In this document: positions 46,725 to 57,782 of the stretch, piece after piece | How positions within the stretch are numbered: position 1 is the stretch's first letter | Layout: each line of letters begins with the position of its first letter | Assembly (NCBI RefSeq): GCF_014302995.1 | Contig: NZ_CP060295.1 | Location: forward strand, 6,873,501-6,937,500 | Direction: 5' to 3' | Source of the DNA: Variovorax sp. PAMC26660 | GTDB lineage: Bacteria; Pseudomonadota; Gammaproteobacteria; Burkholderiales; Burkholderiaceae_C | Length of the DNA stretch: 64,000 nt | The notes under the pieces: generated by a model | The model's database searches: none | What the model was told of the DNA's origin: nothing | The model's input: only the letters and a program-made list of their open reading frames with translations | Position numbers and translations under genes: made by a program

Positions 46725-47444
46725 ATGGACGACCCCATTCTTACTATCGAAGAACGTGAAGCGATCAACAGTGGTCGCTGGTTTTCTTCCCTATCTCCAT
46801 CGCTACGGCACGACATCCTCCGATGTGCTTTCGTCAAACGCTACAAGGACGGCGACCTGATCGCTGCCCGCGGCGACCCGCCCGACCACTGGATTGCCTG
46901 CGCCAAGGGCGCGGTGCGCGTCAGCTCGACGGCCGTCTCGGGCAAGCAGGTGACGCTGACCTACGTGGAGCCGGGCATCTGGTTCGGCGACGTGGCGATG
47001 TTCGACGGGGACCGGCGCACACACGACACCTACTCGCACGGGGACAGCACCATTCTTTGCGTGGCGCGTGCGGACTTCCAGAAGATCCTCGCCTCGCATG
47101 TGGAGCTGTACGAAGCACTGATGCGGCTGCAGGCACGCCGCATCCGCACATTGTTCGGGCTGGTGGAAGACCTCAACACCCTGCCCCTGCGGGCACGGCT
47201 GGCCAAGCAGCTCATTCATCTGGTGCGCAGCTACGGCGTGCCCAACCTGGAAGACGGCAGCCAGATGCGCATCGGCCTGCAACTGGCGCAGGAAGAACTC
47301 GCGCAGTTGCTCGGCGCTTCGCGCCAGCGGGTCAACCAGGAACTCAAGACCATGGAGCGCGAGGGCACGATCCGGATCGAGCCGGGCGGCCTCGTCGTTT
47401 CGGATCGCGCGGCCTTGATGCGCGTGTCGGAAGCAGAAAGCTAG
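46725..47444 (+). CDS. Crp/Fnr-family transcriptional regulator
   Basis: 239 residues. An N-terminal cyclic-nucleotide-binding-like beta barrel (RYKDGDLIAARGDPPDHWIA, VEPGIWFGDVAMFDG) is followed by a long dimer helix and a C-terminal winged helix with QEELAQLLGASRQRVNQELK as the recognition motif. No Cys set for an iron-sulphur cluster is seen. It sits inside the fatty-acid catabolic cluster, 61 nt after the hydratase gene, and probably regulates it. Confidence 0.88.
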   Translation: MDDPILTIEEREAINSGRWFSSLSPSLRHDILRCAFVKRYKDGDLIAARGDPPDHWIACAKGAVRVSSTAVSGKQVTLTYVEPGIWFGDVAMFDGDRRTHDTYSHGDSTILCVARADFQKILASHVELYEALMRLQARRIRTLFGLVEDLNTLPLRARLAKQLIHLVRSYGVPNLEDGSQMRIGLQLAQEELAQLLGASRQRVNQELKTMEREGTIRIEPGGLVVSDRAALMRVSEAES

Positions 47445-47453
47445 AAAGCTGAA

Positions 47454-48560
47454 ATGAGCCAGGACTTCTCCAACTTCATCGGCACCCGCGCCGTTTCGCA
47501 ACAGCACGCTTTCGACGTCGATGCGCTCTCCGCCTGGCTCGAAAAAAATCTCGATGGTTTCAAGGGACCGCTGACGGTCGAGATGTTCAAGGGCGGGCAG
47601 TCGAACCCGACCTACAAGCTCCTCACGCCCTCGCAGAGCTACGTGATGCGCGCCAAGCCGGGCCCGGTCGCCAAGCTGCTGCCCTCGGCCCATGCAGTGG
47701 AACGCGAGTTCAAGGTCATGCGCGGCCTCGCCGGCACCGACGTGCCGGTGCCGCGCATGCACTGCCTGTGCGAAGACGAAGCCATCATCGGCCGCGCCTT
47801 CTACGTCATGGAGTTCATGCAGGGCCGCGTGCTGTGGGACCAGTCGCTGCCCGGCATGAGCAATGCCGAGCGCGCAGCCCACTACGACGAAATGAACCGC
47901 GTGATCTCGGCGCTGCACACCGTCGACTTCGCCGCCCGCGGCCTGGCCGACTACGGCAAGCCCGGCAACTACTTCGAGCGCCAGATCGGCCGCTGGAGCA
48001 AGCAGTACAAAGCTTCGGCGGATGGCGCCAGCGAACTGTCGCAGCCCATCGAGGCCATGGAGCGGCTGATCGACTGGCTGCCCGCCCACATGCCGGCGAG
48101 CGCACGCGACGAAAGCAAGGTGTCGATCGTCCATGGCGACTACCGCCTGGACAACGTGATGTTCCACGCCACCGAGCCGCGCATCATCGCGGTGCTCGAC
48201 TGGGAACTCTCCACGCTGGGCCATCCGCTGGCCGACTTCAGCTACCACTGCATGTCGTGGCACATGCCGCCCACCACCGGGCGCGGCATCGGCGGCGTGG
48301 ATGTCGCCTCGCTGGGCATTCCCACCGAGAGCGAATACATCCGCCGCTATTGCGAACGCACCCGCATCAGCACGCCCGAGGCGCTGGCGCCCGACTGGAA
48401 TTTCTACCAGGCCTACAACCTGTTTCGCATGGCCGCGATCCTGCAAGGCATTGCCAAGCGGGTCGAGGCCGGTACCGCATCTAGCGAGCAAGCCGTGGCT
48501 TCGGCCCGTGGCGCGCGTCCGATGGCCGAAATGGCCTGGCAGTTTGCCCAAAAGGCATGA
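47454..48560 (+). CDS. Aminoglycoside-phosphotransferase-like kinase (ACAD10/11 N-domain type)
   Basis: 368 residues with an APH/choline-kinase-type fold. The N-lobe has [13 protein letters not shown] and VMRAKP; the catalytic loop is [14 protein letters not shown] and the metal Asp is in [18 protein letters not shown]. These kinases in acyl-CoA dehydrogenase clusters resemble the N-terminal domain of human ACAD11, which phosphorylates 4-hydroxyacyl-CoAs. Here the dehydrogenase partner is the next gene. The function is inferred from the family. Confidence 0.85.
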   Translation: MSQDFSNFIGTRAVSQQHAFDVDALSAWLEKNLDGFKGPLTVEMFKGGQSNPTYKLLTPSQSYVMRAKPGPVAKLLPSAHAVEREFKVMRGLAGTDVPVPRMHCLCEDEAIIGRAFYVMEFMQGRVLWDQSLPGMSNAERAAHYDEMNRVISALHTVDFAARGLADYGKPGNYFERQIGRWSKQYKASADGASELSQPIEAMERLIDWLPAHMPASARDESKVSIVHGDYRLDNVMFHATEPRIIAVLDWELSTLGHPLADFSYHCMSWHMPPTTGRGIGGVDVASLGIPTESEYIRRYCERTRISTPEALAPDWNFYQAYNLFRMAAILQGIAKRVEAGTASSEQAVASARGARPMAEMAWQFAQKA

Positions 48561-48645
48561 GCCGCAGGGCCGCCCCAAGGCGAATACCGCAGCCGAAGGC
48601 GAAGGTTACTCAGTAAACCGCCCCTACACCCACCAGGAGACGAAG

Positions 48646-49917
48646 ATGGATTTCGAATACTCGGCCAAAACCAAAGATCTGCAGAAACGCGTCAAGGCGT
48701 TCATGGATGAAAACATCTACCCGGCCGAAGCCGAGTACAGCGCCGAGCTGGCCGCCAACACGGTCGCGGGCAAGCGCTGGACCGCGCTGAAGACGGTCGA
48801 GAAGGTCAAGGACAAAGCCAAGGCCCAGGGCCTGTGGAACCTGTTCCTGCCGGTCGACAGCGCCTCGGCTTCCGGCTACGCCGGTGCCGGCCTGACCAAC
48901 CAGGAATACGCACCGCTGGCCGAGATCATGGGTGCGGTGCCGTGGGCGAGCGAAGCCTTCAACTGCTCGGCGCCCGACACCGGCAACATGGAAACCATCG
49001 CGCGCTATGGCTCGGAAGAGATCAAGGCACGCTGGCTCAAGCCGCTGCTCGAAGGCCAGATCCGCTCGGCCTTCGCGATGACCGAACCCGAAGTGGCCTC
49101 GAGCGACGCCACCAACATCTCGACGCGCATCGAACGCCAGGGCGACGAGTACGTGATCAACGGCCACAAGTGGTGGATCTCCGGCGCGGCCGATCCGCGC
49201 TGCGCGGTGTACATCACCATGGGCAAGACCGACCCCGACGCGCCCCGCCATTCACAACAGAGCATGGTCATCGTGCCGGCGGACGCCAAGGGCATCCGCA
49301 TCGTGCGCCCGCTCAACGTGATGGGCTACGACGATGCGCCGCACGGCCACGTCGAGATGTACTTCGAGAACGTGCGCGTGCCGGTGGGCAACATCCTGCT
49401 CGGCGAAGGCCGCGGTTTCGAGATCGCCCAGGGTCGCCTTGGCCCGGGACGCATCCACCATTGCATGCGCCTGATCGGTCTGGCCGAGCGCGCGTTGGAG
49501 CTGATGTGCAAGCGCGCCTCGTCGCGCGTGGCCTTCGGCAAGACCGTCGCCTCGCAGACCGTGACGCAGGAACGCATCGCCGAAGCACGCTGCAAGATCG
49601 ACATGGCGCGCCTGCTCACGCTCAAGGCCGCATGGCTGATGGACGTGGCCGGCAACAAGGTCGCCAAGAACGAGATCGCGATGATCAAGGTGGTGGCACC
49701 GACCATGGCCTGCCAGGTGATCGACTGGGCCATGCAAGTTCACGGTGGCGGCGGCATGTGCGACGACTTCCCGCTGGCCAACGCCTACGCCCATGCGCGC
49801 ACGCTGCGTTTTGCGGACGGCCCGGACGAGGTGCACCGCAACGCGATTGCCAAGTGGGAGCTGGGCAGGTACTCGGCCGACAAGACCGAAGCCGACATGC
49901 CTGTCACTCGCTTCTGA
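48646..49917 (+). CDS. Acyl-CoA dehydrogenase
   Basis: 423 residues. N-terminal helical domain, then [18 protein letters not shown] in the central beta domain (FAD-binding), [12 protein letters not shown], and a C-terminal helical domain with [16 protein letters not shown]. The gene follows the phosphotransferase gene, giving the ACAD10/11-like pair. It would introduce the 2,3-double bond during (4-hydroxy) fatty acid breakdown. Confidence 0.93.
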   Translation: MDFEYSAKTKDLQKRVKAFMDENIYPAEAEYSAELAANTVAGKRWTALKTVEKVKDKAKAQGLWNLFLPVDSASASGYAGAGLTNQEYAPLAEIMGAVPWASEAFNCSAPDTGNMETIARYGSEEIKARWLKPLLEGQIRSAFAMTEPEVASSDATNISTRIERQGDEYVINGHKWWISGAADPRCAVYITMGKTDPDAPRHSQQSMVIVPADAKGIRIVRPLNVMGYDDAPHGHVEMYFENVRVPVGNILLGEGRGFEIAQGRLGPGRIHHCMRLIGLAERALELMCKRASSRVAFGKTVASQTVTQERIAEARCKIDMARLLTLKAAWLMDVAGNKVAKNEIAMIKVVAPTMACQVIDWAMQVHGGGGMCDDFPLANAYAHARTLRFADGPDEVHRNAIAKWELGRYSADKTEADMPVTRF

Positions 49918-49927
49918 TCTGTCTTAC

Positions 49928-49963
49928 CCACTCTCCCCTCGGGGAGAGGCTTGGGGTGAGGGC
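49928..49963. repeat. REP-like palindromic unit
   Basis: A palindrome with CTCTCCCC / GGGGAGAG at its core followed by GCTTGGGGTGAGGG. Its reverse complement closely matches the unit at 1947-1984. It lies between the convergent acyl-CoA dehydrogenase and acetyltransferase genes, a usual place for REP elements. Confidence 0.72.
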
Positions 49964-49998
49964 CGACAGCGATGAACTCGCCTCGGCCCTTTTTATTT

Positions 49999-50484
49999 TC
50001 AGAGCTTCTTCTGCAGGAAGACCGCGCTGCCGAAGGCGGGATCGAGCTGGTAGTTGGTGAAGCCTTCACGCTCGTAGGTGCGCAGCGCGGGCGCGTTGCC
50101 CGACAGCACTTCAAGCGTGAGCTTGCAGGCACCACGCCTGCGCGCTTCCTGCTCCACCTGCGCGAACATCTTCTGTGCCACGCGCTGGCCGCGATGGCTG
50201 GGCAGCACGACCACGTCGTGCACATTCACCAGCGGCTGGCAGGCGAAGGTCGAGAAGCCTTCGATGCAGTTGACGAGGCCCACGGGTGTGTCGCCGTCGA
50301 AGGCCAGCACGCTGAAGGCTTGCGGGCGTGCTGCGAGTGCGGCAGGCAGCTTCTCGCGCACGGCTGCATCGAGCGGCGTGCCGCCGCCGACGGGGTCGCT
50401 CGCATAGGCATTGAGCAAATCGACCACGGCCGCGGCCTGCACCGCATCGCGGTAGTTCGCCACCAGGGTTTCGATGTTGCTCAT
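49999..50484 (-). CDS. GNAT-family N-acetyltransferase
   Basis: 161 residues from ATG 50484, which overlaps the glmM stop. The acetyl-CoA site is [19 protein letters not shown], followed by [20 protein letters not shown]. The N-terminal half has a long helix ([18 protein letters not shown]). The substrate is unknown; coupling to glmM suggests shared transcription but not necessarily function. Confidence 0.87.
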   Translation of the reverse strand: MSNIETLVANYRDAVQAAAVVDLLNAYASDPVGGGTPLDAAVREKLPAALAARPQAFSVLAFDGDTPVGLVNCIEGFSTFACQPLVNVHDVVVLPSHRGQRVAQKMFAQVEQEARRRGACKLTLEVLSGNAPALRTYEREGFTNYQLDPAFGSAVFLQKKL

Positions 50485-51818
50485 TGCGCCGGCTCCAGCG
50501 TTGCGGCGAGGCGCTGCGCGCAAGACAGCGATTGCTTTGCATCGCGCGCCTCGACCATCACACGCACCAGCGGCTCGGTGCCGCTCGCACGGATCAGCAC
50601 GCGGCCGGCATCGCCAAGCTCGGCCTCGATGCGCTGCGTTTCGCTGGCGAGCGCCTTGTTGTCTTTCCAGTTCTGGCCGGGCGCCAGGCGCACGTTGATC
50701 AGGGTCTGCGGGAACAGCGTGACGCCTTCGAGCAGTTGCGCCACCGTCTTGCCGCTGCGCACGCAGGCCTGCAGCACCTGCAGCGCGCTCACGATGCCGT
50801 CGCCTGTGGTGTGGCGGTCGAGCGCGAGCAAGTGGCCCGAGCCTTCGCCGCCGAGCAGCCAGCCGCGCTTGTCCAACTCTTCGAGCACATAGCGGTCGCC
50901 GACCTTGGCACGCACGAACTCGATGCCCTGCCCGCGCAACGCCACTTCGACGGCCTTGTTGGTCATCAGCGTGCCGACCACGCCTGCCGGCTTTTCACCG
51001 CGCGCGATACGCTCGGCCACCATCAGGTAAAGCAACTCGTCGCCATTGAACAGGCGGCCGCTGGCATCGACCAATTGCAGGCGGTCGGCGTCACCGTCGA
51101 GTGCGATGCCGTAGTCGGCCTTCTGCGCCGTCACTGCGGCGACCAGCGCTTCGGGATGCGTCGCGCCGAAGCCCTTGTTGATGTTGAGTCCGTCCGGGGC
51201 GCAGCCGATGCTGGTGACTTCCGCGCCCAGCTCGTGGAACACGTTGGGCGCCACCTGGTAGGCCGCACCATGCGCCGCGTCGACCACCAGCTTCATGTTG
51301 CGCAGCGAGAGATCGTTGGCGAAAGTGCTCTTGCAGAACTCGATGTAGCGGCCGGACGCATCGTCCAGTCGCCGGGCCTTGCCGAGGTTGACGGAGTCCA
51401 CCCACACCGGCGCTTCTTCCAGCGCGGCTTCGACGGCCAGCTCCCAGGCGTCGTCGAGCTTGGTGCCTTGCGCGCTGAAGAACTTGATGCCGTTGTCGGG
51501 AAAGGCGTTGTGGCTGGCGCTGATCACCACGCCGAGGCTCGCGCGCTGGGCGCGTGTGAGGTACGCCACGCCGGGCGTGGGCAGCGGGCCCAGCAGCACC
51601 ACGTCGACACCGGCCGAATTGAAGCCCGATTCGAGCGCCGATTCGAGCATGTAGCCGGAAATGCGGGTGTCCTTGCCGATCAGCACCCGGGGCCGGGACT
51701 CGGTTTTCTTGAGCACGCGGCCCACGGCATGCGCAAGGCGCAGCACGAAGTCGGGTGTGATGGGCGCCTGGCCGACGGTGCCGCGGATGCCGTCGGTGCC
51801 GAAATATTTGCGGGTCAT
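50481..51818 (-). CDS. glmM: Phosphoglucosamine mutase
   Basis: 445 residues from ATG 51818 ([13 protein letters not shown]). The phosphoserine loop is [17 protein letters not shown] (Ser near 100), the metal loop is [14 protein letters not shown], and the sugar-binding loop is GEGSGHLL. It makes glucosamine-1-phosphate for peptidoglycan and LPS. It overlaps the folP stop by 4 nt and so continues the ftsH-folP-glmM string. Confidence 0.95.
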   Translation of the reverse strand: MTRKYFGTDGIRGTVGQAPITPDFVLRLAHAVGRVLKKTESRPRVLIGKDTRISGYMLESALESGFNSAGVDVVLLGPLPTPGVAYLTRAQRASLGVVISASHNAFPDNGIKFFSAQGTKLDDAWELAVEAALEEAPVWVDSVNLGKARRLDDASGRYIEFCKSTFANDLSLRNMKLVVDAAHGAAYQVAPNVFHELGAEVTSIGCAPDGLNINKGFGATHPEALVAAVTAQKADYGIALDGDADRLQLVDASGRLFNGDELLYLMVAERIARGEKPAGVVGTLMTNKAVEVALRGQGIEFVRAKVGDRYVLEELDKRGWLLGGEGSGHLLALDRHTTGDGIVSALQVLQACVRSGKTVAQLLEGVTLFPQTLINVRLAPGQNWKDNKALASETQRIEAELGDAGRVLIRASGTEPLVRVMVEARDAKQSLSCAQRLAATLEPAQ

Positions 51819-52744
51819 GGTGATGGTGTTCGTTCTTGTGTTTGTTGTGACTCTTGCGCCCTCATGGCGCGCCATACCGCGACGGCAGCGACCGTGTCGC
51901 GCACATCGTGCACGCGCACCACAGCCGCGCCCCGCTCGACGGCGAGCAGTGCCGCAGCCACGCTGGGTGCGATGCGCTCATTCGCCGCTTCGATCCCGGT
52001 GACGGCGCCGATGGACGACTTGCGCGACCAGCCCAGCAGCAGCGGATAGCCGCCTTCGAGCAGTTCGCCTTGTCGCGCGAGCAGCGCGAAATTCTGCGCC
52101 ACGGTCTTGCCGAAGCCAACGCCCGGATCGAGCGTGATGCGCGAGGGATCGATGCGCAGCGCGCGAAGCCGTGCCACCTGCTCGGCCCAGAACGACAGCA
52201 CCTCGGGGATCACGTCGCCATCCATGGGCGTGGCCTGCATGGTCTGCGGATCGCGGTGCATGTGCATCAGGCAGATGCCGCACGAACGGTGCGCGGCAAC
52301 GGCTTCCAGCGCGCCCGGTTGGCGCAGCGCCCAGATGTCGTTGACGATGTCCGCGCCCAGGTCGAGCACCGCGCGCATGACTTCGGGCTTGTAGGTGTCG
52401 ATGGACAGCGGCGCGTTCAGCTTCACGGCCTCGCGCACCACGGGCAGCACGCGCGCCAGTTCCGCATCGAGGGGGACTGCCGGGCTGCCGGGGCGGGTCG
52501 ATTCGCCGCCGATGTCGAGGATGTCCGCGCCCTCCTTCAGCAACTGCTCGCAATGCTTCAGCGCGGTGCCGGTGGAAGCGTGCGCACCACCGTCCGAAAA
52601 GGAATCGGGCGTGACGTTGACGATGCCCATCACACGCGGCTGTGCAAGGTCGATTGCGAAGCGCGAGGTCTGCCAGACCGCGTTCGACGGCGCACCATGG
52701 AAAACGGGGCCAGAGGCCCCGTTGTTGCTTGATATCAAGCCCAC
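51815..52744 (-). CDS. folP: Dihydropteroate synthase
   Basis: About 309 residues if the GTG at 52744, just past the ftsH stop, is used; TTG at 52738 is the other candidate. No in-frame start lies between the hairpin (52703-52723) and the conserved [17 protein letters not shown], so the 5' end is uncertain. DHPS motifs follow: [32 protein letters not shown] and [11 protein letters not shown]. It joins p-aminobenzoate to the pterin in folate synthesis. Confidence 0.88.
   Translation of the reverse strand: MGLISSNNGASGPVFHGAPSNAVWQTSRFAIDLAQPRVMGIVNVTPDSFSDGGAHASTGTALKHCEQLLKEGADILDIGGESTRPGSPAVPLDAELARVLPVVREAVKLNAPLSIDTYKPEVMRAVLDLGADIVNDIWALRQPGALEAVAAHRSCGICLMHMHRDPQTMQATPMDGDVIPEVLSFWAEQVARLRALRIDPSRITLDPGVGFGKTVAQNFALLARQGELLEGGYPLLLGWSRKSSIGAVTGIEAANERIAPSVAAALLAVERGAAVVRVHDVRDTVAAVAVWRAMRAQESQQTQERTPSP
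52703..52723 (-). terminator. Hairpin between ftsH and folP (weak terminator or attenuator)
   Basis: Nine-base perfect stem AACGGGGCC / GGCCCCGTT with loop AGA, followed on the minus strand by only a short TTTTCC run. It lies 23 nt past the ftsH stop and inside the predicted first codons of folP, so it may trim rather than end transcription. Confidence 0.65.
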
Positions 52745-52745
52745 C

Positions 52746-54662
52746 TCAAGCGGCGGTCGGCGCCGGGTCGGTATTGACGGCCGGCGTGCCGCCACTGCCA
52801 CCGCTGCCCGAAGGAGGGGTGCGCGGCGTCCAGTCCTTGGGCGGACGCGGTGCGCGGCCAGCCATGATGTCGTCGAGCTGCTCGGAGTCGATGGTTTCCC
52901 ATTCGAGCAGCGCCTTCGCCATCGCGTGCATCTTGTCGCTGTTCGCTTCGATCAGGCCACGCGCCAGGGCGTATTGCTCGTCGATGATGCGGCGCACTTC
53001 GCCGTCGACCTTTTCCATGGTCTGTTCGCTCATGGTCGTGGTCTTGGTGACCGAGCGGCCCAGGAACACTTCGCCTTCGTTCTCGGCGTAGACCATCGGG
53101 CCCAGCGCGTCGGTCATGCCGTAGCGCGTGACCATGTCGCGGGCAATGGAAGTCGCACGCTCAAAGTCGTTGCTGGCACCGGTGGTCATCTGGTGCATGA
53201 ACACTTCTTCAGCAATACGGCCACCGAACAGCATGCTGATCTGGTTGAGCATGTATTCGCGGTCGTAGCTGTAGCGGTCTTGCGCCGGCAGGCTCATGGT
53301 CACGCCAAGGGCACGGCCACGCGGAATGATCGTGACCTTGTGGACCGGGTCGCACTTGGGCAGCAGCTTGCCGATGAGGGCGTGGCCGGACTCGTGGTAC
53401 GCCGTGTTGCGGCGTTCTTCCTCGGGCATGACCATGCTCTTGCGCTCGGGGCCCATGAAGATCTTGTCCTTGGCCTTCTCGAAGTCCTGCATTTCAACGA
53501 CGCGCGCATTGCGGCGTGCTGCCATCAGGGCGGCTTCATTGCAAAGGTTGGCCAGGTCGGCGCCAGACATGCCGGGCGTGCCGCGGGCAATCACGCTCGG
53601 GTTCACGTCCTGGCCCAGCGGGACCTTGCGCATGTGCACGCCGAGGATCTGTTCGCGGCCACGGATGTCGGGCAGCGTGACATACACCTGACGGTCGAAA
53701 CGGCCGGGGCGCAGCAGCGCGGCGTCCAGGATGTCCGGGCGGTTGGTGGCAGCCACCACGATCACGCCGAGGTTGGTTTCAAAACCGTCCATCTCGACCA
53801 GCATCTGGTTCAAGGTTTGTTCGCGTTCGTCATTGCCGCCGCCGAGACCGGCACCGCGCTGACGACCCACCGCATCGATTTCGTCGATGAAGATGATGCA
53901 AGGCGCGTTCTTCTTGGCGTTCTCGAACATGTCGCGGACACGGGCAGCGCCCACGCCGACGAACATTTCAACGAAGTCGGAACCCGAGATCGAGAAGAAC
54001 GGCACCTTGGCTTCGCCGGCGATCGACTTGGCCAGCAAGGTCTTGCCGGTACCCGGAGGGCCGACCAGCAGCAGACCGCGCGGAATACGGCCACCGAGCT
54101 TCTGGAAGCGCTGCGGGTCTTTCAGGAAGTCGACCACTTCACGGACTTCTTCTTTCGCCTCGTCGCAGCCCGCGACGTCGGCGAAGGTCACCGTGTTGTT
54201 GTTCTCGTCCATCATGCGGGCCTTGCTTTTGCCGAAGCTGAACGCCCCGCCCTTGCCGCCGCCCTGCATCTGGCGCATGAAGTAGATCCAGACGCCGATC
54301 AGCAGCAGCATCGGGCCCCAGCTGACCAGCAGCGTCATGAGCAGCGAGCCCTCTTCGCGCGGCTTGACGTCGAACTTGACGTTGTGGTCGATCAGGTCGC
54401 CCACGAGGCCGCGGTCAAGGACCGTGGCCGTCGTACGAATCTTGCGGTCGTCATTGGTGACAGCGATGATCTCGCCGCCGCCGGCGCCCTCGGGGATGAC
54501 GGCACTTTTGATCTGGTTGTTCCGGACCTGGTCAAGGAACTCGGAGTAGCTGACTGCTCCTGAGCCGACGCCACCGCGGGTGTCGAACTGCTTGAACACA
54601 GTGAACAACACCATGGCAATGACGAGCCATACGGCAACTTTGGAAAACCACTGATTGTTCAA
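52746..54662 (-). CDS. ftsH: ATP-dependent zinc metalloprotease FtsH
   Basis: 638 residues from TTG 54662 ([13 protein letters not shown]), supported by GGAG 8 nt upstream; no in-frame ATG is suitable. Two membrane helices at about 6-24 and 105-125 flank a periplasmic domain. The AAA domain has [12 protein letters not shown] and [11 protein letters not shown], and the [21 protein letters not shown]. The zinc site is HESGHA, with the third ligand Asp further on. It degrades membrane proteins and regulators. A proline/glycine tail ends the protein. Confidence 0.95.
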   Translation of the reverse strand: MNNQWFSKVAVWLVIAMVLFTVFKQFDTRGGVGSGAVSYSEFLDQVRNNQIKSAVIPEGAGGGEIIAVTNDDRKIRTTATVLDRGLVGDLIDHNVKFDVKPREEGSLLMTLLVSWGPMLLLIGVWIYFMRQMQGGGKGGAFSFGKSKARMMDENNNTVTFADVAGCDEAKEEVREVVDFLKDPQRFQKLGGRIPRGLLLVGPPGTGKTLLAKSIAGEAKVPFFSISGSDFVEMFVGVGAARVRDMFENAKKNAPCIIFIDEIDAVGRQRGAGLGGGNDEREQTLNQMLVEMDGFETNLGVIVVAATNRPDILDAALLRPGRFDRQVYVTLPDIRGREQILGVHMRKVPLGQDVNPSVIARGTPGMSGADLANLCNEAALMAARRNARVVEMQDFEKAKDKIFMGPERKSMVMPEEERRNTAYHESGHALIGKLLPKCDPVHKVTIIPRGRALGVTMSLPAQDRYSYDREYMLNQISMLFGGRIAEEVFMHQMTTGASNDFERATSIARDMVTRYGMTDALGPMVYAENEGEVFLGRSVTKTTTMSEQTMEKVDGEVRRIIDEQYALARGLIEANSDKMHAMAKALLEWETIDSEQLDDIMAGRAPRPPKDWTPRTPPSGSGGSGGTPAVNTDPAPTAA

Positions 54663-54829
54663 ACGAAGCTCCAGTCGAAAGCGCGTGACGAGAATGTGAA
54701 ATACGCGCTGTGAGTACGCAATTGCGCCCCATTTTAGGCTTTTCAAGCTGCGAAAAGCGGGCATTTCCCTAAAGCAGCCATAGGCTGACAGGGGTTTGCG
54801 CCCTGAGCGCACGCCCCTGCAGCAAGGTA

Positions 54830-55498
54830 TCAAGGCGTATCTGTGGCCTTTAAGCCCATGCCGACCAGGAAAGTCTCGGACGATTTATCCCGCGACGCCT
54901 TGGGTTTGAACGGCTTGACAGTGCGGAAACTGGCCTTGAAGAGCTTCACCGATTCGTCATATCCGCTGCCATGAAAGAGCTTGGCCACCAACGCCCCTTC
55001 GGGCTTCAGATGGTGCTGGGCGAAGTCGATCGCAAGCTCGATCAGGTGCGCAATGCGGGCACCATCGGCCGAATGGATGCCCGACAGGTTGGGCGCCATG
55101 TCCGACACCACAACATCGGCCTTCCGGCCGGCCAGCACGCTCAGGACCTGCTCCAGCAGCTCTGCCTCGCGGAAATCCCCCTGCAGGAAGGTCACGCCCT
55201 CGATCGGGTCCATCGGCAGCATGTCGAGCGCGATGATGGTGCCGTTCAGCTCGCCGGCCGCGGCGCCTCCGGGCGACATGCGCCGCCGCAGGTACTGGCT
55301 CCAGGCCCCGGGCGTGGAGCCCAGGTCGACCACAAGTTGGCCCGGTTTGATCAATCCGAGTGACTCGTCGATCTCCTTGAGCTTGTAGGCAGCGCGTGCG
55401 CGGTACCCCTCTCGCGTGGCCAATTTCACGTACGGATCATTGATGTGATCGTGAAGCCAGGCTTTATTGACTTTTTTGCTTTTTGCTTTAGTGCTCAT
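54830..55498 (-). CDS. rlmE: 23S rRNA 2'-O-methyltransferase RlmE
   Basis: 222 residues from ATG 55498 (MSTKAKSKK). K-D-K-E methyltransferase: Lys in the [13 protein letters not shown] region, SAM loop [28 protein letters not shown], and Lys in [10 protein letters not shown]. It methylates U2552 of 23S rRNA. The rlmE-ftsH order is the standard bacterial pair. It is divergent from yhbY. Confidence 0.94.
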   Translation of the reverse strand: MSTKAKSKKVNKAWLHDHINDPYVKLATREGYRARAAYKLKEIDESLGLIKPGQLVVDLGSTPGAWSQYLRRRMSPGGAAAGELNGTIIALDMLPMDPIEGVTFLQGDFREAELLEQVLSVLAGRKADVVVSDMAPNLSGIHSADGARIAHLIELAIDFAQHHLKPEGALVAKLFHGSGYDESVKLFKASFRTVKPFKPKASRDKSSETFLVGMGLKATDTP

Positions 55499-55529
55499 GA
55501 GGTGCTTATCTACCCTCGATAATACGGGG

Positions 55530-56009
55530 ATGCCCGCCATTCAACTTACCCCTGCCGAGCGCAAGGTGCACCGCGCCGAAGCTCACCACCTGGATCCGAT
55601 CGTCATGGTCGGTGGAGACGGGCTCACCCCTGCCGTGAAAAAAGAGGCGGATGCCGCCCTGAAGGCCCACGGCCTGATCAAGGTGCGCGTGTTCTCCGAC
55701 GACCGTCTCGCCCGCGACGCCATGCTGCAAGAACTCGCCAACGAGCTCGACGCCGCCCCCATCCAGCACATCGGCAAGCTGCTGGTGCTCTGGCGCCCGA
55801 TTCCCGAAAAGGAAAAAGCGGTCGATGAAGACCGCATGCCCGGCCCGCGCGACGTCAAGATCCTGAAGTACAGCAAGCGCGGCGGCCAACGCCCCGAAAT
55901 CAAGACCCTGCGCGTGCTCGGCAACCAGCGTCTCACGCCTGGCGGCACCATCAAGCGCGCCAAGGCCAAGCGGCCGTTGTCGGCCAAGAAGCGCAACCAG
56001 GCAGATTGA
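55530..56009 (+). CDS. yhbY: YhbY-family RNA-binding protein
   Basis: 159 residues. The CRS1-YhbY domain opens with [20 protein letters not shown] and the GGDGLTPAV loop. The C-terminal 60 residues are basic ([14 protein letters not shown]), longer than in E. coli YhbY. The protein binds the large-subunit rRNA during ribosome assembly. Divergence from rlmE is conserved. Confidence 0.92.
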   Translation: MPAIQLTPAERKVHRAEAHHLDPIVMVGGDGLTPAVKKEADAALKAHGLIKVRVFSDDRLARDAMLQELANELDAAPIQHIGKLLVLWRPIPEKEKAVDEDRMPGPRDVKILKYSKRGGQRPEIKTLRVLGNQRLTPGGTIKRAKAKRPLSAKKRNQAD

Positions 56010-56770
56010 GCTTGGCGGCGGTTCAAGGCGCACAGCGCCACATCCTCTGCATGAAGTGGGGCACGAAGTACGGCCCCGAATACGTCAACCGGCTCTACGC
56101 GATGGTCCGCCGCAATCTCAGCGGCGACTTCAAGTTCGTGTGCCTGACCGACGATGGCAACGGCATTCGCCCCGAGGTGACGTGCCTGCCGATTCCCCCA
56201 CTCAACCTGCAACTTGCTCCTGGGCAGCGCGACGGTGCCTGGAAGAAGCTCACGACCTTCGAGCAGGACCTGCATGGACTGCGCGGCACGGCCCTGTTCC
56301 TCGATGTCGATGTGGTCGTCGTTGGCAGCCTGGATGCCTTCTTCGAGCAGCCCGGTGAATTCCTGATCATTCACGACTACGCCCGCCCCTGGCGCAGTCA
56401 GCGGATCAGGGGAAATTCATCGGTCTACCGCTTCGAGCTGGGCGCCCATGCCGATGTGCTGGCGTACTTTCGCGCCAACATGGACAAAGTCCAGGCCGAC
56501 TACCGCAACGAGCAGACCTACCTCTCGGACGTGCTGCACAAACAAGGCAAGCTCGCCTATTGGCCCGACGCCTGGTGCCCGAGTTTCAAGTACCACGGCA
56601 TCCCGACCTGGCCAACCAACTACTGGGAAGAGCCCTTCGTGCCCGAAGGCGCACGCATCATGGTGTTCCATGGCGAGTGCAATCCGCCCGATGCATTGGC
56701 TGGCCGGCGCAACCGCGCCTTCCGCTACATCCGACCGGCACGCTGGGTCGCGAAGTTCTGGAAAGAATGA
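56006..56770 (+). CDS. Putative glycosyltransferase
   Basis: 254 residues from TTG 56006, overlapping the yhbY stop. A nucleotide-sugar fold is suggested by LCMKWGTKYGPEYVNRL at the N-terminus and the DxD motif in LFLDVDVVVVGSLDAFF near residue 98. Conserved Asn-Ser (RGNSSVYRF), FHGECNPPDA and a C-terminal Trp pattern follow. It may add a sugar to a surface polysaccharide; donor and acceptor are unknown. Confidence 0.8.
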   Translation: MSLAAVQGAQRHILCMKWGTKYGPEYVNRLYAMVRRNLSGDFKFVCLTDDGNGIRPEVTCLPIPPLNLQLAPGQRDGAWKKLTTFEQDLHGLRGTALFLDVDVVVVGSLDAFFEQPGEFLIIHDYARPWRSQRIRGNSSVYRFELGAHADVLAYFRANMDKVQADYRNEQTYLSDVLHKQGKLAYWPDAWCPSFKYHGIPTWPTNYWEEPFVPEGARIMVFHGECNPPDALAGRRNRAFRYIRPARWVAKFWKE

Positions 56771-56815
56771 CGAGATGAGCGAGCGGCTGGCGACCTCAAA
56801 GGTCGCAGCCCTTCT

Positions 56816-57232
56816 TCAGCGCGGCGCGCGAGCGCCCATGCGCCAGAGCAGCACACCGGCGCACAGCCACTGCACGAGGTACATGCCGCTGCCCACGGCG
56901 TGCCACAGCTTGAGGTTCTCGCGCGCAAGAATGCGCGGCGCCACGGCGTACTGCTGAAGCAGCGCCAAAAGCAAAGCCCCAAGGATCAGGAAGATGGCCG
57001 TCAACGCGGGGCCATCCATGCGCTCATCCGCTTTGGCACGGAAGTGGATCAGCAGGATCAGCCCACAGGCAATCGCAATCCAGCTTTGCGCCTCGAACAA
57101 CTGACCGGCGAAGTTGCCAGCCACCGAAGGGTTGCCGAGCCTGGCGAACAGCATCGGCACCACCAGAAAGCCGATCGTGGTGAGGCTGCCCCACCAGAAG
57201 GCGGCCAGCATCAGCGCAACACGGTCTTTCAT
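56816..57232 (-). CDS. DUF4149 membrane protein
   Basis: 138 residues with four hydrophobic helices (residues ~9-27, ~50-66, ~80-97, ~112-130). The ordering ALMLAAFWWGSLTTIGFLVVP at the start is typical for DUF4149 proteins near greA. No function is known. Confidence 0.82.
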   Translation of the reverse strand: MKDRVALMLAAFWWGSLTTIGFLVVPMLFARLGNPSVAGNFAGQLFEAQSWIAIACGLILLIHFRAKADERMDGPALTAIFLILGALLLALLQQYAVAPRILARENLKLWHAVGSGMYLVQWLCAGVLLWRMGARAPR

Positions 57233-57240
57233 CCTGGAAC

Positions 57241-57717
57241 TCAGATGTAGCGAACCGCGACGATCTCGTAGCGCTTCAGGCCGCCGGGCGCCTGCACTTC
57301 GGCCGTGTCGCCCTCTTCCTTGCCGATCAGCGCGCGCGCGATCGGGCTGGAGATGTTGATGAGGCCCAGCTTCAGGTCGGCTTCGTCTTCGCCGACGATC
57401 TGGTATTTCACCGCTTCGCCGCTCTCTTCTTCTTCGAGTTCGACGGTCGAGCCGAAGACCACCTTGCCACCGGCATCGAGTTCGGTCGGATCGATGATCT
57501 GCGCAGCCGAGAGCTTGCCTTCGACTTCCTGGATTCGGCCTTCGATGAAGCCCTGGCGGTCTTTCGCGACTTCGTATTCGGCGTTTTCGCTCAGGTCGCC
57601 CTGCGCGCGCGCTTCCGAGATGGCGTTGATGACCCAGGGACGGTCCACCGTCTTGAGTTGATGCAGTTCGGCACGCAGTTTTTCAGCGCCGCGCTTGGTG
57701 ACAGGGATGGTGGCCAT
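57241..57717 (-). CDS. greA: Transcription elongation factor GreA
   Basis: 158 residues. N-terminal coiled coil with the catalytic acidic tip ([10 protein letters not shown], residues ~41-50), then the FKBP-like C-terminal domain ([18 protein letters not shown]). It stimulates transcript cleavage in backtracked RNA polymerase. Confidence 0.96.
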   Translation of the reverse strand: MATIPVTKRGAEKLRAELHQLKTVDRPWVINAISEARAQGDLSENAEYEVAKDRQGFIEGRIQEVEGKLSAAQIIDPTELDAGGKVVFGSTVELEEEESGEAVKYQIVGEDEADLKLGLINISSPIARALIGKEEGDTAEVQAPGGLKRYEIVAVRYI

Positions 57718-57741
57718 GTTGTTGGTTCTCCATAAAGCGAA

Positions 57742-57767
57742 ACCGCCGAACGCTGCCGTTCGGCGGT
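57742..57767 (-). terminator. Terminator upstream of greA
   Basis: Eleven-base perfect stem ACCGCCGAACG / CGTTCGGCGGT with a 4-nt loop, followed on the minus strand by TTCGCTTT. It should end transcription of the Kdo hydroxylase gene or attenuate read-through into greA. Confidence 0.72.
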
Positions 57768-57782
57768 CGATGAGGGACAAGA

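Noticed and set aside
52395..54563. 722-codon plus-strand open frame opposite ftsH
   Set aside because: Antisense shadow; FtsH motifs are on the minus strand.
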